DNA from: Actinomycetota bacterium
Lineage (GTDB): Bacteria > Actinomycetota > Actinomycetes > S36-B12 > GCA-2699445
Assembly (NCBI GenBank): GCA_020438795.1
Contig: JAGQTY010000004.1
Coordinates: 1-64,000, forward strand
Direction of reading: 5' to 3'
Length of the DNA: 64,000 bases
Under the pieces are notes generated by a model that saw nothing but the letters and a program-made list of their open reading frames with translations, searched no databases and was not told where the DNA came from. Shown here piece after piece: positions 41,789 through 51,173 of the stretch (position 1 is its first letter; every line of letters begins with the position of its first letter). The translations under genes were made by a program, and so were the position numbers.

Positions 41789-43213
41789 TCAGGACGTCAC
41801 GGGCACGCTCGGCAACCCAAGTGTCACCGTCGAGCCCTGCGGCTCACATGAGGACGCCCCCGCCTCGAATCGCCTGATCACGGCGATCTCGTCGTCCGCA
41901 ATCAGGTGGTGCGGGGCGGCGTGGGTGACCGTGGCGGTGACGAGGTCCCCGGGCTCCAGTCCGGCGTCCGCGGGCAGATGGACGAGTCTGTTGTCCCGGG
42001 CACGGCCTGAGACCCTGGCGTTCGGCGAGTCCTTGCGTCCGCTGCTGCGACCCACCAGCACCTCGACACGAGAGCCGAGCAGTGCCCGGTTCTGTTCCCA
42101 GGCGATGTCCTCGACCACTGCCAGCAACCGCTCGTAGCGATCGCTGACGACCTCGGGCGCGACTTGGTCTGAGTATTCGGCTGCCGGCGTGCCGGGCCGC
42201 ACCGAGTACTTGAAGGTGAAGGCGCCACTGAACCGGGCGGACCGCACCACCTCGAGCGTCTGCTCGAAGTCGTCCTCGGTCTCGCCGGGGAACCCGACGA
42301 TGATGTCGGTGGTGATGGCAGCCTCCGGCATCGCGGTCCGAACCTCGTCCACGATCTGGAGGAACCTCTGCGCGCGGTAGGACCGGCGCATGCGGCGCAG
42401 CACCTGATCCGAGCCGCTCTGCAGCGGCATGTGCAGACTCGGCATCACAGTCGGGGTCTGCGCCATGGCCGCGATCACGTCGGTGGTGAAGTCGCGGGGG
42501 TGCGGGCTGGTGAACCGCACCCGCTCGATCCCGGACACCCCACCGACACTGCGCAACAGCTTGGAGAAGGCCTGCCGGTCGCCGAACTCCACACCGTAGG
42601 CGTTCACGTTCTGTCCGAGCAGCGTGATCTCCTTGACCCCACTGTCGGACAGGGCCCGAACCTCGGCGAGGATGTCCTCGGGCTCGCGGTCCCTCTCCCT
42701 GCCCCGCAGACTCGGGACGATGCAGAAGGTACACGTGTTGTTGCACCCCACACTGATGGCCACCCACGCGGAGAAATCCGACCCCCGTGCCACGGGCAGG
42801 TCGGAGGGGAACGCCTGCAGGGTCTCGGCGAACTCCGAGACCGCCTGTGACTGCTGCGCCGACCGCCGCAGCAGTGCCGGCAGCGAGTCGATGTTGTGAG
42901 TTCCGAGCACGACATCGACCCAGGGGGCGCGCTCCGAGACCGAGCCCCGGTCCTTCTGGGCCAGGCAGCCGGTCACGACAATCCGCAGGTCGGGGTTCTC
43001 ACGCTTGCGGGGGGCCAGCATGCCCAGGTGTCCGTAGAGCTTGTTGTCCGCGTTCTCTCGGACCGCGCAGGTGTTGATCACCACGACGTCGGCGGTTTCA
43101 TCGCCGGTCGCCGCCCGGTAGCCCTCACCCTGCAGCAGTCCGGCGATCCGTTCGGAGTCGTGGACGTTCATCTGGCAGCCCAGGGTCTGCACTTCGTAGG
43201 TGGGTCTGTCCAC
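41789..43213 (-). CDS. miaB: tRNA-2-methylthio-N6-dimethylallyladenosine synthase MiaB
   Basis: A radical-SAM methylthiotransferase acting after MiaA. 474 residues. The N-terminal UPF0004 domain carries the auxiliary-cluster cysteines C13, C49 and C83 ([23 protein letters not shown]). The radical-SAM motif CNNTCTFC is at 157-164, and a C-terminal TRAM domain spans ~395-455. The GTG at 43213 is chosen because AGGAGG lies 6 bases upstream; the open frame reaches a TTG 48 bases earlier. Upstream is the TIGR04338/DUF2786 pair on the same strand. Confidence 0.97.
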   Translation of the reverse strand: MDRPTYEVQTLGCQMNVHDSERIAGLLQGEGYRAATGDETADVVVINTCAVRENADNKLYGHLGMLAPRKRENPDLRIVVTGCLAQKDRGSVSERAPWVDVVLGTHNIDSLPALLRRSAQQSQAVSEFAETLQAFPSDLPVARGSDFSAWVAISVGCNNTCTFCIVPSLRGRERDREPEDILAEVRALSDSGVKEITLLGQNVNAYGVEFGDRQAFSKLLRSVGGVSGIERVRFTSPHPRDFTTDVIAAMAQTPTVMPSLHMPLQSGSDQVLRRMRRSYRAQRFLQIVDEVRTAMPEAAITTDIIVGFPGETEDDFEQTLEVVRSARFSGAFTFKYSVRPGTPAAEYSDQVAPEVVSDRYERLLAVVEDIAWEQNRALLGSRVEVLVGRSSGRKDSPNARVSGRARDNRLVHLPADAGLEPGDLVTATVTHAAPHHLIADDEIAVIRRFEAGASSCEPQGSTVTLGLPSVPVTS

Positions 43214-43263
43214 GTTGAACCTCCTGTCCCAGGCTAAGCCCTCCCCTGCACACGCGGCCAACC

Positions 43264-43749
43264 TCAGCAGCGTGGCACCCCTGAGAGCCCCGCGTTGTGG
43301 AAGGCATCCCGCAGCAGCAGCGCGGCCTCAGGACTGATCGCGCGCTCAACGAGGTCGCAGTACACGGCACGGAATTCCGAGCCGTGTGCCGCCGCGTCAT
43401 GATGCCTGTGGTGGGTGACATGGTGGGCATACTCGTGCGTGACCACCAGGGCACGCATGGCGAAACGGCTCCCGGAGGTGGGGATGGCGATCGTGCCGGG
43501 TGGTTCCCAGTGGGCGCGTGCCGTGCCCTTCCGCTCCCGCACGGTCACAGGCGGCGTGTCCCCGTATCCCCAGGACATCTCCCGGACCCACGCAAGCCAC
43601 CTTCGCACGGAGGCGATGTCTCCGAACCTGACGTCGCGGCCGACATCAAGCGTGGAACCGTGGAAGTCGACCGGCCCGCCGCGATCCAGCACCGCGCTGA
43701 CCAGGGCCTCGCAGTCGTAGACGGCGGCCCTGTGACTGTCCCGACTCAC
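43264..43749 (-). CDS. Putative metallohydrolase (TIGR04338-like, HEYAHH)
   Basis: 161 residues with a zinc-metallopeptidase motif HEYAHH (His105, Glu106, His109) and a following H-x3-SEF segment (~122-126) that could give the third ligand. The protein matches actinobacterial TIGR04338-type proteins in length and motif. No signal peptide is seen, so it is likely cytoplasmic. Its start overlaps the DUF2786 gene end by 4 bases, a coupled pair. The substrate is unknown. Confidence 0.85.
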   Translation of the reverse strand: MSRDSHRAAVYDCEALVSAVLDRGGPVDFHGSTLDVGRDVRFGDIASVRRWLAWVREMSWGYGDTPPVTVRERKGTARAHWEPPGTIAIPTSGSRFAMRALVVTHEYAHHVTHHRHHDAAAHGSEFRAVYCDLVERAISPEAALLLRDAFHNAGLSGVPRC

Positions 43750-44606
43750 GAGCCGCGACCGAGCTGCCGGGCGGGTCCACCGACTGGCGTGGCGGACGAC
43801 AACGGCATCCGTGCGCCGTCTGCTCTCCCCTGTTCGTGACTTCTCTGCGCCTGCCCTGAACGCCGGGCACCCCGCCAGCTGCCGCGGGCGGTCGTGGTCT
43901 CCTCGTAGAAGCTGCGTATCTCTTCGGACTTGCGGGCGAGCACGAGGGCGGCCCCACTGTCACTCTGAGCGCCGGAAGTCTCCGCGGCTGTCTCCTCGTG
44001 GAAGTGCTCGGCGGCCTCGCTACGACTGATCTGTGCCGCGCGCTCGGCCTGCAGCCGGGTGCCGAGGGCCCGAATGAACCCGTCGAGGTAACTCGCTCGC
44101 GCGGCCTGTGCCGTGACGGGATACCAGCCCTCCTGCCTGGTGGTCCGGCGGCGGCTGTGGGGCCCTGAAGCTGACGATGAGCGGGTGCGCCACATGACCT
44201 CATCGCGCCACTGACCCGCTGCCATGTAGGTGTCAGCGAACCGGATCATGGTGGTGGCGATCCGCGACCACAATTCTTCGACCAGGGCCAGATCGGAGGG
44301 GAGTCCGTAGAGCGTGCAGGACGTGTTGTCGGTCCTGATGTCCATGATCACGTCGTTGACCCGCGCCACCTCGAACAGCATCGTGATCAGGGCGCGGTTC
44401 ACGTGCCGCTTCTTGGGACCGATGCTGATCCATCTGGTGGTCGGGCGCTCGATGCGTCTGCGGTCCACTGAGGCCTGGCGGGCCTGCGCCAGCGAGATGG
44501 CGTGAACGGTGCACAGCGCCTGGGCTTTGGCGTAGAACGCTTCGCTCTCCTCCGGCGTCTTGGCGCCGTCGGCCGCGGCCAGCAGCTTGCTGATCTTCTC
44601 GATCAT
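43746..44606 (-). CDS. DUF2786-domain protein
   Basis: 286 residues. The N-terminal ~40 residues match DUF2786 (IEKISKLLAAADGAKTPEESEAFYAKAQAL). The central region (~55-140, MLFEVARVNDVIMD to IATTMIRFADTYMAAG) is globular, and the last ~90 residues are polar and low-complexity. GGGG lies 8 bases before the ATG. It overlaps the metallohydrolase start by 4 bases; this pair recurs in actinobacteria. The function is unknown; DUF2786 occurs in cellular and phage proteins. Confidence 0.87.
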   Translation of the reverse strand: MIEKISKLLAAADGAKTPEESEAFYAKAQALCTVHAISLAQARQASVDRRRIERPTTRWISIGPKKRHVNRALITMLFEVARVNDVIMDIRTDNTSCTLYGLPSDLALVEELWSRIATTMIRFADTYMAAGQWRDEVMWRTRSSSASGPHSRRRTTRQEGWYPVTAQAARASYLDGFIRALGTRLQAERAAQISRSEAAEHFHEETAAETSGAQSDSGAALVLARKSEEIRSFYEETTTARGSWRGARRSGQAQRSHEQGRADGARMPLSSATPVGGPARQLGRGS

Positions 44607-44701
44607 CGTCTCACCCCTGAACCCACATCCGGCTACGGCCAGTAGTACGGGGACCCGCCGACAACCGCAGCCCTGACCGCTGAGCCAAATCTACGACAGT
44701 G

Positions 44702-44732
44702 CGTGGGCAGTGCCTCCGACGGACTGCCCACG
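44702..44732. repeat. 10-bp inverted repeat with 11-base loop
   Basis: Arms CGTGGGCAGT and ACTGCCCACG are perfect. It lies in the 278-base gap between divergent genes (DUF2786 leftward, unknown rightward), so it is more likely a regulatory site or leader hairpin than a terminator, and no U-run follows. Confidence 0.6.
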
Positions 44733-44884
44733 TGTGGACGACCGAGCACTGCCGAACCGATCACGGCGTGCTCGAAGGCGGGCCCCTACCGGCGAGGTCC
44801 GCAGTCGGCTGTCGACCACTTGGGCGAACCTGCAAGCGTCACGAAGTCAGCGCCTGTAGGGTCACAGACGTTGAAGGAGTATGG

Positions 44885-45286
44885 ATGATCGTCGCGGTAT
44901 TTCGTCGTCGCCTGAGAGAGGGTTCCACCTACGCGGACTTCCTGCGCGAGCAGGAGGACGATCCCGGCTTCAGCGTCCCCACACGGGTGTTCAACTCCGT
45001 GAACCTGAGCAACGATCGTGAGATCTTCACGCTGGCCTTCCTGCCCGTGACCCCGAAGGAACTGGCGGAGGGTCAGACCATTCTGGCGGAGGAGATCGCC
45101 AACCGGGTGCAGCGGATCAGCCAGGTGGTCGAGTCCGTCGAGTACGAGAACATCTTCGAGGTGCACACCGAACTCGACTTCAGCCAGGGACCGATCGAGA
45201 TCAGTGTCGGTGGCAGCGACAGCCTCCTGGGGCCGTTGGAGGTCATGCGCGAGAGCATGGAGCGACAGGGCCGGTTCCTGCTCTGA
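44885..45286 (+). CDS. Unrecognised 133-residue cytoplasmic protein
   Basis: The ATG at 44885 has AAGGAG 6 bases upstream; the frame is open for 62 codons before it but that part is Cys/Arg-rich and non-coding in character. The protein is acidic and well balanced: MIVAVFRRRLREGSTYADFLREQED, FNSVNLSNDREIFTLAFLPV, and a C-terminal acidic helix. The layout loosely resembles dimeric alpha-beta-barrel proteins, but I cannot assign a family. There is no signal or membrane segment. Confidence 0.75.
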   Translation: MIVAVFRRRLREGSTYADFLREQEDDPGFSVPTRVFNSVNLSNDREIFTLAFLPVTPKELAEGQTILAEEIANRVQRISQVVESVEYENIFEVHTELDFSQGPIEISVGGSDSLLGPLEVMRESMERQGRFLL

Positions 45287-45346
45287 GCCACTCCTGAGAA
45301 CCCAGCAGGGACTGCACCGGCCGACCAAGGGCCGGCGCCGGGACGA

Positions 45347-46318
45347 TCACTCGTACAGGATGTATTCGGGTTGCGGCTTCAGTGCCATCACTTCGGCGGG
45401 CGTCATCAGTGGTGTGCCGGCGGGGGCGTGCGGCGGGCCAGTGTCCTCGGTGTAGAAGAGCTTGAAGCCGGGGTGGAAGTATTTCGGCTGGCCCTTGGTG
45501 AGCCGTTTCCAGGTGTCGACCTTTGCAGAAGGTGATCCGAGGCCGTCGATCGAACGCACGAGCGCCACACCCTCGTGGGGTTTCAGATCCTCCACGTTCT
45601 CGACCGCCTCGTTGAACTGGTGGAACACCATGACCTTCTGCGGCAGGTCGTACTCATCGACGATGTCGGCCAACCAGTCGGCGGCCTCGTTGAGCTCTTT
45701 GCCGGTGCTGCGGCCCAGGTGCACGCCCGGGCTCTCCCCCGGATCCATGGCCCATTCGGCGTCCAGGGCAACGCCCACGTCCGGTTCCTTGATGAACTTG
45801 CGGAAGTGTTCCATCTCGTCGATGAACTCCGAGTAGCCCGGCTGGATGTTGAGCAGCAGGATCGCCTTGCACTTGCGGGCCGCTCGCAGATACTCGCGGA
45901 CCTGCTTGTCCTTGCGCCGGAAGTTGTAGTTGCCCTCATCGCCGGGCGAGCTGGTGACCACGGTGGCGATCAGTTCGTAGACCGGCATGAGTTTGCGGCC
46001 GTACTTGTACTTGCGACCGATACTGGTGATCTCGTCGCAGCGGGCATCCAGATCACCGGTCAGCCGCCCAAGAGTCAGCGACGAGTCCTCGGGACCACCG
46101 GAGTAGCCCACCAGCCGGTAGGTGGGGAAGACCTTGCGTCCACCCCGCGGTAGCTCGGGGGGTTCCGGAGTCGTCGAGGGGCTGGCCTCGGCGCCAGTGG
46201 GGCCCAGGGTGGTCGATTCCCCGCCGGAGGCGGTGCAGCCGGCGAGCAGGAATGCCGAGCTGAGCAGTCCCGCAACGGCAGTGCGGAACCAGGGAGACCG
46301 AGGACTCTGTCGACGCAT
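45347..46318 (-). CDS. Lipoprotein with a TIM-barrel-like domain, function unknown
   Basis: 323 residues. A lipoprotein signal peptide ends in the lipobox FLLAGC (Cys ~28), followed by a Thr/Pro-rich spacer. The globular part (~60-323) alternates strands and helices: ILLLNIQPGYSEFIDEMEHF, VGVALDAEWAMDPG, VMVFHQFNEAVENV. This suggests a TIM barrel like some glycoside hydrolases, with acidic residues (Asp/Glu in LDAEW) where catalysis might occur. The ATG at 46318 begins a typical RRQ signal; the frame opens 16 codons earlier. It is monocistronic, downstream of ackA. Confidence 0.82.
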   Translation of the reverse strand: MRRQSPRSPWFRTAVAGLLSSAFLLAGCTASGGESTTLGPTGAEASPSTTPEPPELPRGGRKVFPTYRLVGYSGGPEDSSLTLGRLTGDLDARCDEITSIGRKYKYGRKLMPVYELIATVVTSSPGDEGNYNFRRKDKQVREYLRAARKCKAILLLNIQPGYSEFIDEMEHFRKFIKEPDVGVALDAEWAMDPGESPGVHLGRSTGKELNEAADWLADIVDEYDLPQKVMVFHQFNEAVENVEDLKPHEGVALVRSIDGLGSPSAKVDTWKRLTKGQPKYFHPGFKLFYTEDTGPPHAPAGTPLMTPAEVMALKPQPEYILYE

Positions 46319-46375
46319 CCCACGATTGTCACACGGCGCCCGTGGCACGCCAACATCGCCTGACACGAAACGGTA

Positions 46376-46394
46376 ACGGCCGCGCCTGGGCCGT
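46376..46394 (-). terminator. Possible weak hairpin after ackA
   Basis: ACGGCC and GGCCGT arms with a 7-base loop lie 5 bases past the ackA stop on the ackA strand. The stem is short and no U-run follows, so it is at best a weak terminator. Confidence 0.25.
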
Positions 46395-46398
46395 CCGG

Positions 46399-47523
46399 TC
46401 AGGCAGAGATCACTGCTGCGGTCTGCTCCGCGATGGCGAACTCCTCATCGGTCGGCACGACCAGAATCTCGACGGGACTGTCGTCCGCGGAGATCCTGGC
46501 GATCTCACCGTGCACCGCTGCATCATTGCGGTCCGGGTCGAGCATGAGCCCGAGCGACGTGAGCCCGTCCGCCACCTCTGCGCGCAGCCACGGGTAGTGT
46601 TCCCCGACGCCGGCGGTCCACACCACGGCTTCGACACCGTCGAGGACACCGATGTAGGAGGCCAGGTACTTCTTGATCCGGTAGGCCATGACGTCCCTGG
46701 CCAGGAGAGCAGCTGCGTCACCGTTCTCGGCGGCCTGATGCACCTCTCGAACGTCGTTGTTGCCGGCGAGCCCCTTGAGCCCGCTGCGGCGGGACAGCAG
46801 TTCGTCCACCTGCGTCGCGTCCCAGCCGGCCGCGAGCAATATCCCGGGGATGGCCGGGTCCAGGTCGCCACTCCGGGTGCCCATGACCAGACCCTCGAGC
46901 GGTGTGACCCCCATCGATGTGTCGACACTCTCGCCGCCCCGTATCGCGCAGGCACTCGCGCCGTTGCCGATATGCAGCGTCACGATCCGCAGTTCCGACA
47001 GGGGCCGCTCCAGGAAGCGGGCTGCCCGTCCCGCGACATACTCGTGGGAAGTGCCGTGGAAACCGTAGCGCCGGAGGTCGTACTCCCTGGCCACTTCGGT
47101 ATCGATCGCGTAGGTGCTTGCCTGCGCCGGAATCGTGCGGTGGAACGCCGTGTCGAAGACCGCCACCTGGGGCACATCGGGGAAGGTCGCCATGGCTCCG
47201 GCGATCCCCGCGAGCGCCGGCGGGTTGTGCAGGGGAGCCAGTGGCACACAGTCCTCGATGGTCGCCACCACCTCGGGAGTGATCAGCGCCGGCCGCGAGA
47301 AGTGACTGCCTCCGTGGACAACACGGTGGCCAACGGCATCCGGGCCGGGCAGTTCGGCCTCCTCGAACCGCTCCAGCAGCCGGGAGAAGGCGTCCTGGTG
47401 GGTAGGGCACTCGGGGGTCCCGATCCGCTCCACGTTCCCCTCGAGCAGCTTCGCCCCCGACGACGGGTCGATCAGGGCGTAGCGCAGTGAGGATGACCCT
47501 GCATTGAGCACAAGGACCTTCAT
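46399..47523 (-). CDS. ackA: Acetate kinase
   Basis: Acetyl phosphate + ADP = acetate + ATP. 374 residues, slightly short of the usual ~400. Landmarks are VLNAGSSSLRYALID at the N-terminus, GHRVVHGGSHF, FDTAFHRTIP, YGFHGTSHEYVAGRAA, LHIGNGASACAIRGGESVDTSMG, and MGTRSGDLDP. The start overlaps the pta stop by 4 bases (ATGA), so pta and ackA are coupled for acetate excretion and assimilation. Confidence 0.98.
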   Translation of the reverse strand: MKVLVLNAGSSSLRYALIDPSSGAKLLEGNVERIGTPECPTHQDAFSRLLERFEEAELPGPDAVGHRVVHGGSHFSRPALITPEVVATIEDCVPLAPLHNPPALAGIAGAMATFPDVPQVAVFDTAFHRTIPAQASTYAIDTEVAREYDLRRYGFHGTSHEYVAGRAARFLERPLSELRIVTLHIGNGASACAIRGGESVDTSMGVTPLEGLVMGTRSGDLDPAIPGILLAAGWDATQVDELLSRRSGLKGLAGNNDVREVHQAAENGDAAALLARDVMAYRIKKYLASYIGVLDGVEAVVWTAGVGEHYPWLRAEVADGLTSLGLMLDPDRNDAAVHGEIARISADDSPVEILVVPTDEEFAIAEQTAAVISA

Positions 47524-49598
47524 GATTTCCTTCCGGCCTGGATCGCGGTGATGACGATGGTGTTGACGATGTCGGTGACGGTGGCACCGCGGGACAGGTC
47601 GTTGACCGGAAGGCGCAGACCCTGGAGCACCGGCCCCATGGCGATGGCACCGGAGGATCGCTGCACGGCCTTGTAGGTGCTGTTTCCGGTGTTCAGATCC
47701 GGGAACACGAAGACCGTTGCATGGCCGGCCACGTCGCTGCCGGGCAGCTTGGCCTGCCCCACGACCGGATCGATGGCGGCGTCGTACTGGATCGGTCCCT
47801 CGATGACCAGCTCCGGATCGCGTTCCTTGGCCAGCCGGGTGGCCTCGGCCACCTTGGCGACCTCGGGACCGGCACCTGAGGTTCCCGAGGAGTAGGACAG
47901 CATGGCGACGCGGGGTTCGATACCGAAGTCCCTCGCGGTCCGCGCGCTGGACAGGGCGATGTCGGCCAGCTGTCCCGCGTCGGGATCGGGGATCACCGCA
48001 CAGTCCCCGAACACCAGGACCTGGTGCTTCAGTGCCATCAGGAACACGCTGGAGACCACATCGACGCCCGGCTCAGTCTTGATGATCTGGAGGGCCGGAC
48101 GGATGGTGTTGGCGGTCGTGTGGCAGGCCCCGGACACCATCCCGTCCACGTCGCCGTTGTAGACGAGCATGGTGCCGAACCACGACCAGTCCCCGGCCAG
48201 ATCGTAAGCAGCGGCCTCACTGAGGCCCTTGTCCTTGCGAGCCTGGTAGATCTGTCCCGCGAACTTCTTGCGCAACGGGTCGGTTCGCGGATCCATGAGC
48301 CGGGCCCGCGAGATCGAGAGGCCGAGCTTGCCCGCCCTGGTCTCGATCTCGTCGATGTCGCCCAGGATTGTGAGATCAGCCGTGTCCGAGGCGAGGACGT
48401 GGTCGGCGGCGATCAGGATGCGGTCGTCATTGCCCTCGGGAAGCACGATCCGGCGCCGGTGCTCACGAGCCTTGGCACGCAGGCGTCGTTCGAACATCGC
48501 AGGTGTCACGGTGTCGGAGACCGTGATCCGGGCCCGTTTCACCAATGTTTCGGTGTCGATCGCTGCCTCGAACGCGCGGATGGCCAGATCGAGCTTGCGA
48601 TTGTCCGACAACGCCAGCGTGCCGACGGCGTCATCGATGGCCCGTACGGTCGCAACAGTGTCCAGGTCGGTCCCCAGCACCGGAACAGCGTCCGGCAGGC
48701 CCTCCAGCAGCTGCATCACCTCCGGGGCCGGCCGGACTCCACCGGTGGCGATCACACCCGAGAGCCGGGCCGCGCCCTTGGACTGGTTGTGCAGCCCCGC
48801 GAGCAGAAGCAGGTCGGTGCGGTCTCCTGGCGTGACCAGCAGACAGTCCTGGGTCAGGGCGCCCAGTCCTGCATCCAGCCCCATGGCACCCGCCAGCACA
48901 GCAGCCACCATCCGGGCCGAGGGATCACCCGCCGGGATGAGCTGCTGCGCTCCCAGCGCCTGCTGGACATCAGCGAGTGACGGGATGAGCAACTCGGGGA
49001 TCTCGGGCAACAGCCAGACGGGAACACCGGGGATGTCGGCGGCCACCTTCCGCATGGGGGCGAGCTGACCGGGTCGCACCCGGTTGATGATCAGGCCCAG
49101 CAGCGGCACGTCCCGGTCGGTGTAGCTGGCCAGCGCTCCGCTGAGGGCGCCTTTGACCTGCTCGGCCCGGTGGCGATGCCCCCGCTGCACCAGGATCGCC
49201 GAAGCACCGAGGTTCGCTGCGAGCTCGGCATTGAGGGCGAACTCGAAGGCCGCAGAAGCCCCGGTGAAATCCGTACCCTCGATGACCACCGCGTCGCAGT
49301 CCCTGCTCAGATTCTCGAACTTGGTGAGGATCTCATGAACGATGGGCCGCTCCACGTTCTCGCCAAGCGCGCGGGTCTCCTCGGTCGTCACACCGAAGGA
49401 CTCCTCATAGCTCTGATCGAGTCGGAAGCGTTCCCGTAGCCGGTTGATCTCGGCGTCCTCGGCGCCGGCGCCCACCACAGGACGGAAGAACTTCACCTTC
49501 GCCAACCGCGAAACCATGTCCACGACTCCGAAGGTCACCAGCGATTTCCCGCTGTTGGGTTCGAGCGAGGAGATGTAGATGACGGTGGGACCACTCAT
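47520..49598 (-). CDS. pta: Phosphate acetyltransferase (long form)
   Basis: Acetyl-CoA + phosphate = acetyl phosphate + CoA. 692 residues, the long class. The N-terminal P-loop/BioD-like domain (~1-210) starts YISSLEPNSGKSLVTFG. A DRTGG-type middle domain follows (~215-335). The catalytic PTA domain (~365-690) has VLPEGNDDRILIAADHVL, SGACHTTANTIRPALQI and MLSYSSGTSGAGPEVAKV. It overlaps the NUDIX-like gene upstream (4 bases) and ackA downstream (4 bases). Confidence 0.97.
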   Translation of the reverse strand: MSGPTVIYISSLEPNSGKSLVTFGVVDMVSRLAKVKFFRPVVGAGAEDAEINRLRERFRLDQSYEESFGVTTEETRALGENVERPIVHEILTKFENLSRDCDAVVIEGTDFTGASAAFEFALNAELAANLGASAILVQRGHRHRAEQVKGALSGALASYTDRDVPLLGLIINRVRPGQLAPMRKVAADIPGVPVWLLPEIPELLIPSLADVQQALGAQQLIPAGDPSARMVAAVLAGAMGLDAGLGALTQDCLLVTPGDRTDLLLLAGLHNQSKGAARLSGVIATGGVRPAPEVMQLLEGLPDAVPVLGTDLDTVATVRAIDDAVGTLALSDNRKLDLAIRAFEAAIDTETLVKRARITVSDTVTPAMFERRLRAKAREHRRRIVLPEGNDDRILIAADHVLASDTADLTILGDIDEIETRAGKLGLSISRARLMDPRTDPLRKKFAGQIYQARKDKGLSEAAAYDLAGDWSWFGTMLVYNGDVDGMVSGACHTTANTIRPALQIIKTEPGVDVVSSVFLMALKHQVLVFGDCAVIPDPDAGQLADIALSSARTARDFGIEPRVAMLSYSSGTSGAGPEVAKVAEATRLAKERDPELVIEGPIQYDAAIDPVVGQAKLPGSDVAGHATVFVFPDLNTGNSTYKAVQRSSGAIAMGPVLQGLRLPVNDLSRGATVTDIVNTIVITAIQAGRKS

Positions 49599-50140
49599 GG
49601 CAGCACTCCGCAGTGGGCCAAGGCCATCTGCAGCAACTTGTCACGACCTCCGTCCATCTCCATCGTGATCTCGGGACTCATCGCCTCGGAGGGCGACAAC
49701 CATGAGAGGTCCAGGGCCTCCTGGGACGGTTCGCAGTCGCCGTCGACCGGCACCACGAACGCCAGACTGACCGCATGCTGACGGGGATCGTGGAAGCCGG
49801 TCACGTCGGGATCCGGGAAGTACTCGACGACAGTGAACGGCGCGGGGCTGGCCGGGATCCTTGGCAGGGCCATGGGGCCGAGATCCTTCTCGAGGTGTCG
49901 CAGCAGTGCATCACGGATCCGTTCGCCCACATGCACCCGACCGCTCACCATCGAACGCTTCAGCTGGCCCTCCTCGGTTCCCCGGAGCAGCAGGCCGACC
50001 TCGTCGACCTCTCCCATCGGATCGACACGGACGGGCAGCGCATCGATGTAGACGACCGGCAACTGCCCTCGCACCTGCTCGAGCTCGTGGCCGGCCAGCC
50101 AGCCCCCTTTAGCCTGGGTGATGTCGGTGATGTCGGCCAT
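49595..50140 (-). CDS. NUDIX-like protein (DUF4916 type) with degenerate box
   Basis: 181 residues. The fold region reads VVYIDALPVRVDPMGEVDEVGLLLRG, then SGRVHVGERIRDALLRHLEKDLG (~66-88), which occupies the NUDIX-box position but lacks the R-E-x2-E-E residues needed for metal-dependent hydrolysis. LSWLSPSEAMS near the C-terminus is typical of NUDIX folds. This pattern fits the actinobacterial DUF4916 group. The stop overlaps the pta start by 4 bases, which suggests a regulatory or binding role near acetyl phosphate metabolism; that is inference. Confidence 0.8.
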   Translation of the reverse strand: MADITDITQAKGGWLAGHELEQVRGQLPVVYIDALPVRVDPMGEVDEVGLLLRGTEEGQLKRSMVSGRVHVGERIRDALLRHLEKDLGPMALPRIPASPAPFTVVEYFPDPDVTGFHDPRQHAVSLAFVVPVDGDCEPSQEALDLSWLSPSEAMSPEITMEMDGGRDKLLQMALAHCGVLP

Positions 50141-50270
50141 CGATCCTCCACGAACTCACCAAACGTCTGCCTCAAGCTTGCCTGGAACACCGTAACTTCG
50201 CTCCCTGAGCGAGCTGATGTCGGACATTGAGGACCAACGGCATGGAGCGAGCTGAGGAGTGGACCTTGCC

Positions 50271-51113
50271 TCAGGCAGTCACGTCCGCAAGGAATTCAGC
50301 AAGGACCTCGTTGAACAGGGTGGGATTCTCAACCATCGGGAAGTGGTTGCCCCCCTGCTCCTCCTCGAAGACGAACAAGCGCGATCCCGGCACCTGGTCA
50401 CGCATCCATTCGTGGGAACGCCACGGATGGATACTGCCCCGCCCGGTGATGAACAGCACCGGGATATCGAGCAGCGGCAGTACGTCCCGGAAGTCCTGGC
50501 TGATGTTGTTGAAGAACAGCTTCGTGGCCGCCGGGCCAGGAATCCGCAGGCAGGACCGGATGAAGTCCTTGGTGGCGTCGTCGGCCTGTGGTGTGGTCAT
50601 GTTGTCCACGATGTTCGTGAGCAGTTCGGAATTGTCCGGCTGGCTGAAACCCGCGGTGAGGGCGTGCAGCTCCCCCGGCTCGTAGACGGCACCGAGCTCC
50701 GCAGCCACGTCATCGGACCAGGCAGGATCGCGCAGGAGCACTGCCGGCTCGTCGACCACCACCAGGCTGTTCAGGCGCTCGGTCCCGTACAGACTGACGT
50801 AGTTGTAGACCATGGCCGCACCGAGGGAGTGTGCCACCAGATTCACCTCGTGCAGGTCCAGTGCCTCCAGCAGATCGCGGAGGTCCTTCGCGAACCGGGA
50901 CACCCGATACCCATGTGACACAGGCTCGGAGTCACCATGACCCCGCTTGTCCAGGGAGATCACGTCGAAGGATGTGGCGAAGTGGTCCAGTTGCCGGGTG
51001 AACAGCTCGGCACTGAACCCCGCGCCCGGCAGGAACAGGACGGTGGGTCCAGCCCCACCGCGCAGATAGTGCAGCGTCGCCCTGTCACTGGCTCTGAAGG
51101 TGTGGTCTCTCAT
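50271..51113 (-). CDS. Alpha/beta hydrolase
   Basis: 280 residues with the alpha/beta-hydrolase pattern: VLFLPGAGFSAELF (oxyanion region, ~25-38), LDKRGHGDSEP (~54-64), the nucleophile elbow AHSLGAAM with Ser96, and His in GGNHFPMVENP near the C-terminus. The usual acid residue after beta-7 is not obvious (LFITGRGSIHPW). No signal peptide is seen. It is downstream of the cNMP/acyltransferase gene on the same strand (60 bases). The substrate is unknown. Confidence 0.88.
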   Translation of the reverse strand: MRDHTFRASDRATLHYLRGGAGPTVLFLPGAGFSAELFTRQLDHFATSFDVISLDKRGHGDSEPVSHGYRVSRFAKDLRDLLEALDLHEVNLVAHSLGAAMVYNYVSLYGTERLNSLVVVDEPAVLLRDPAWSDDVAAELGAVYEPGELHALTAGFSQPDNSELLTNIVDNMTTPQADDATKDFIRSCLRIPGPAATKLFFNNISQDFRDVLPLLDIPVLFITGRGSIHPWRSHEWMRDQVPGSRLFVFEEEQGGNHFPMVENPTLFNEVLAEFLADVTA

Positions 51114-51173
51114 GGGTCTGAACCTACGCAGTGACCGACCCGGAGGCGCGGTCGATGATTCGGATGGCGGTGT

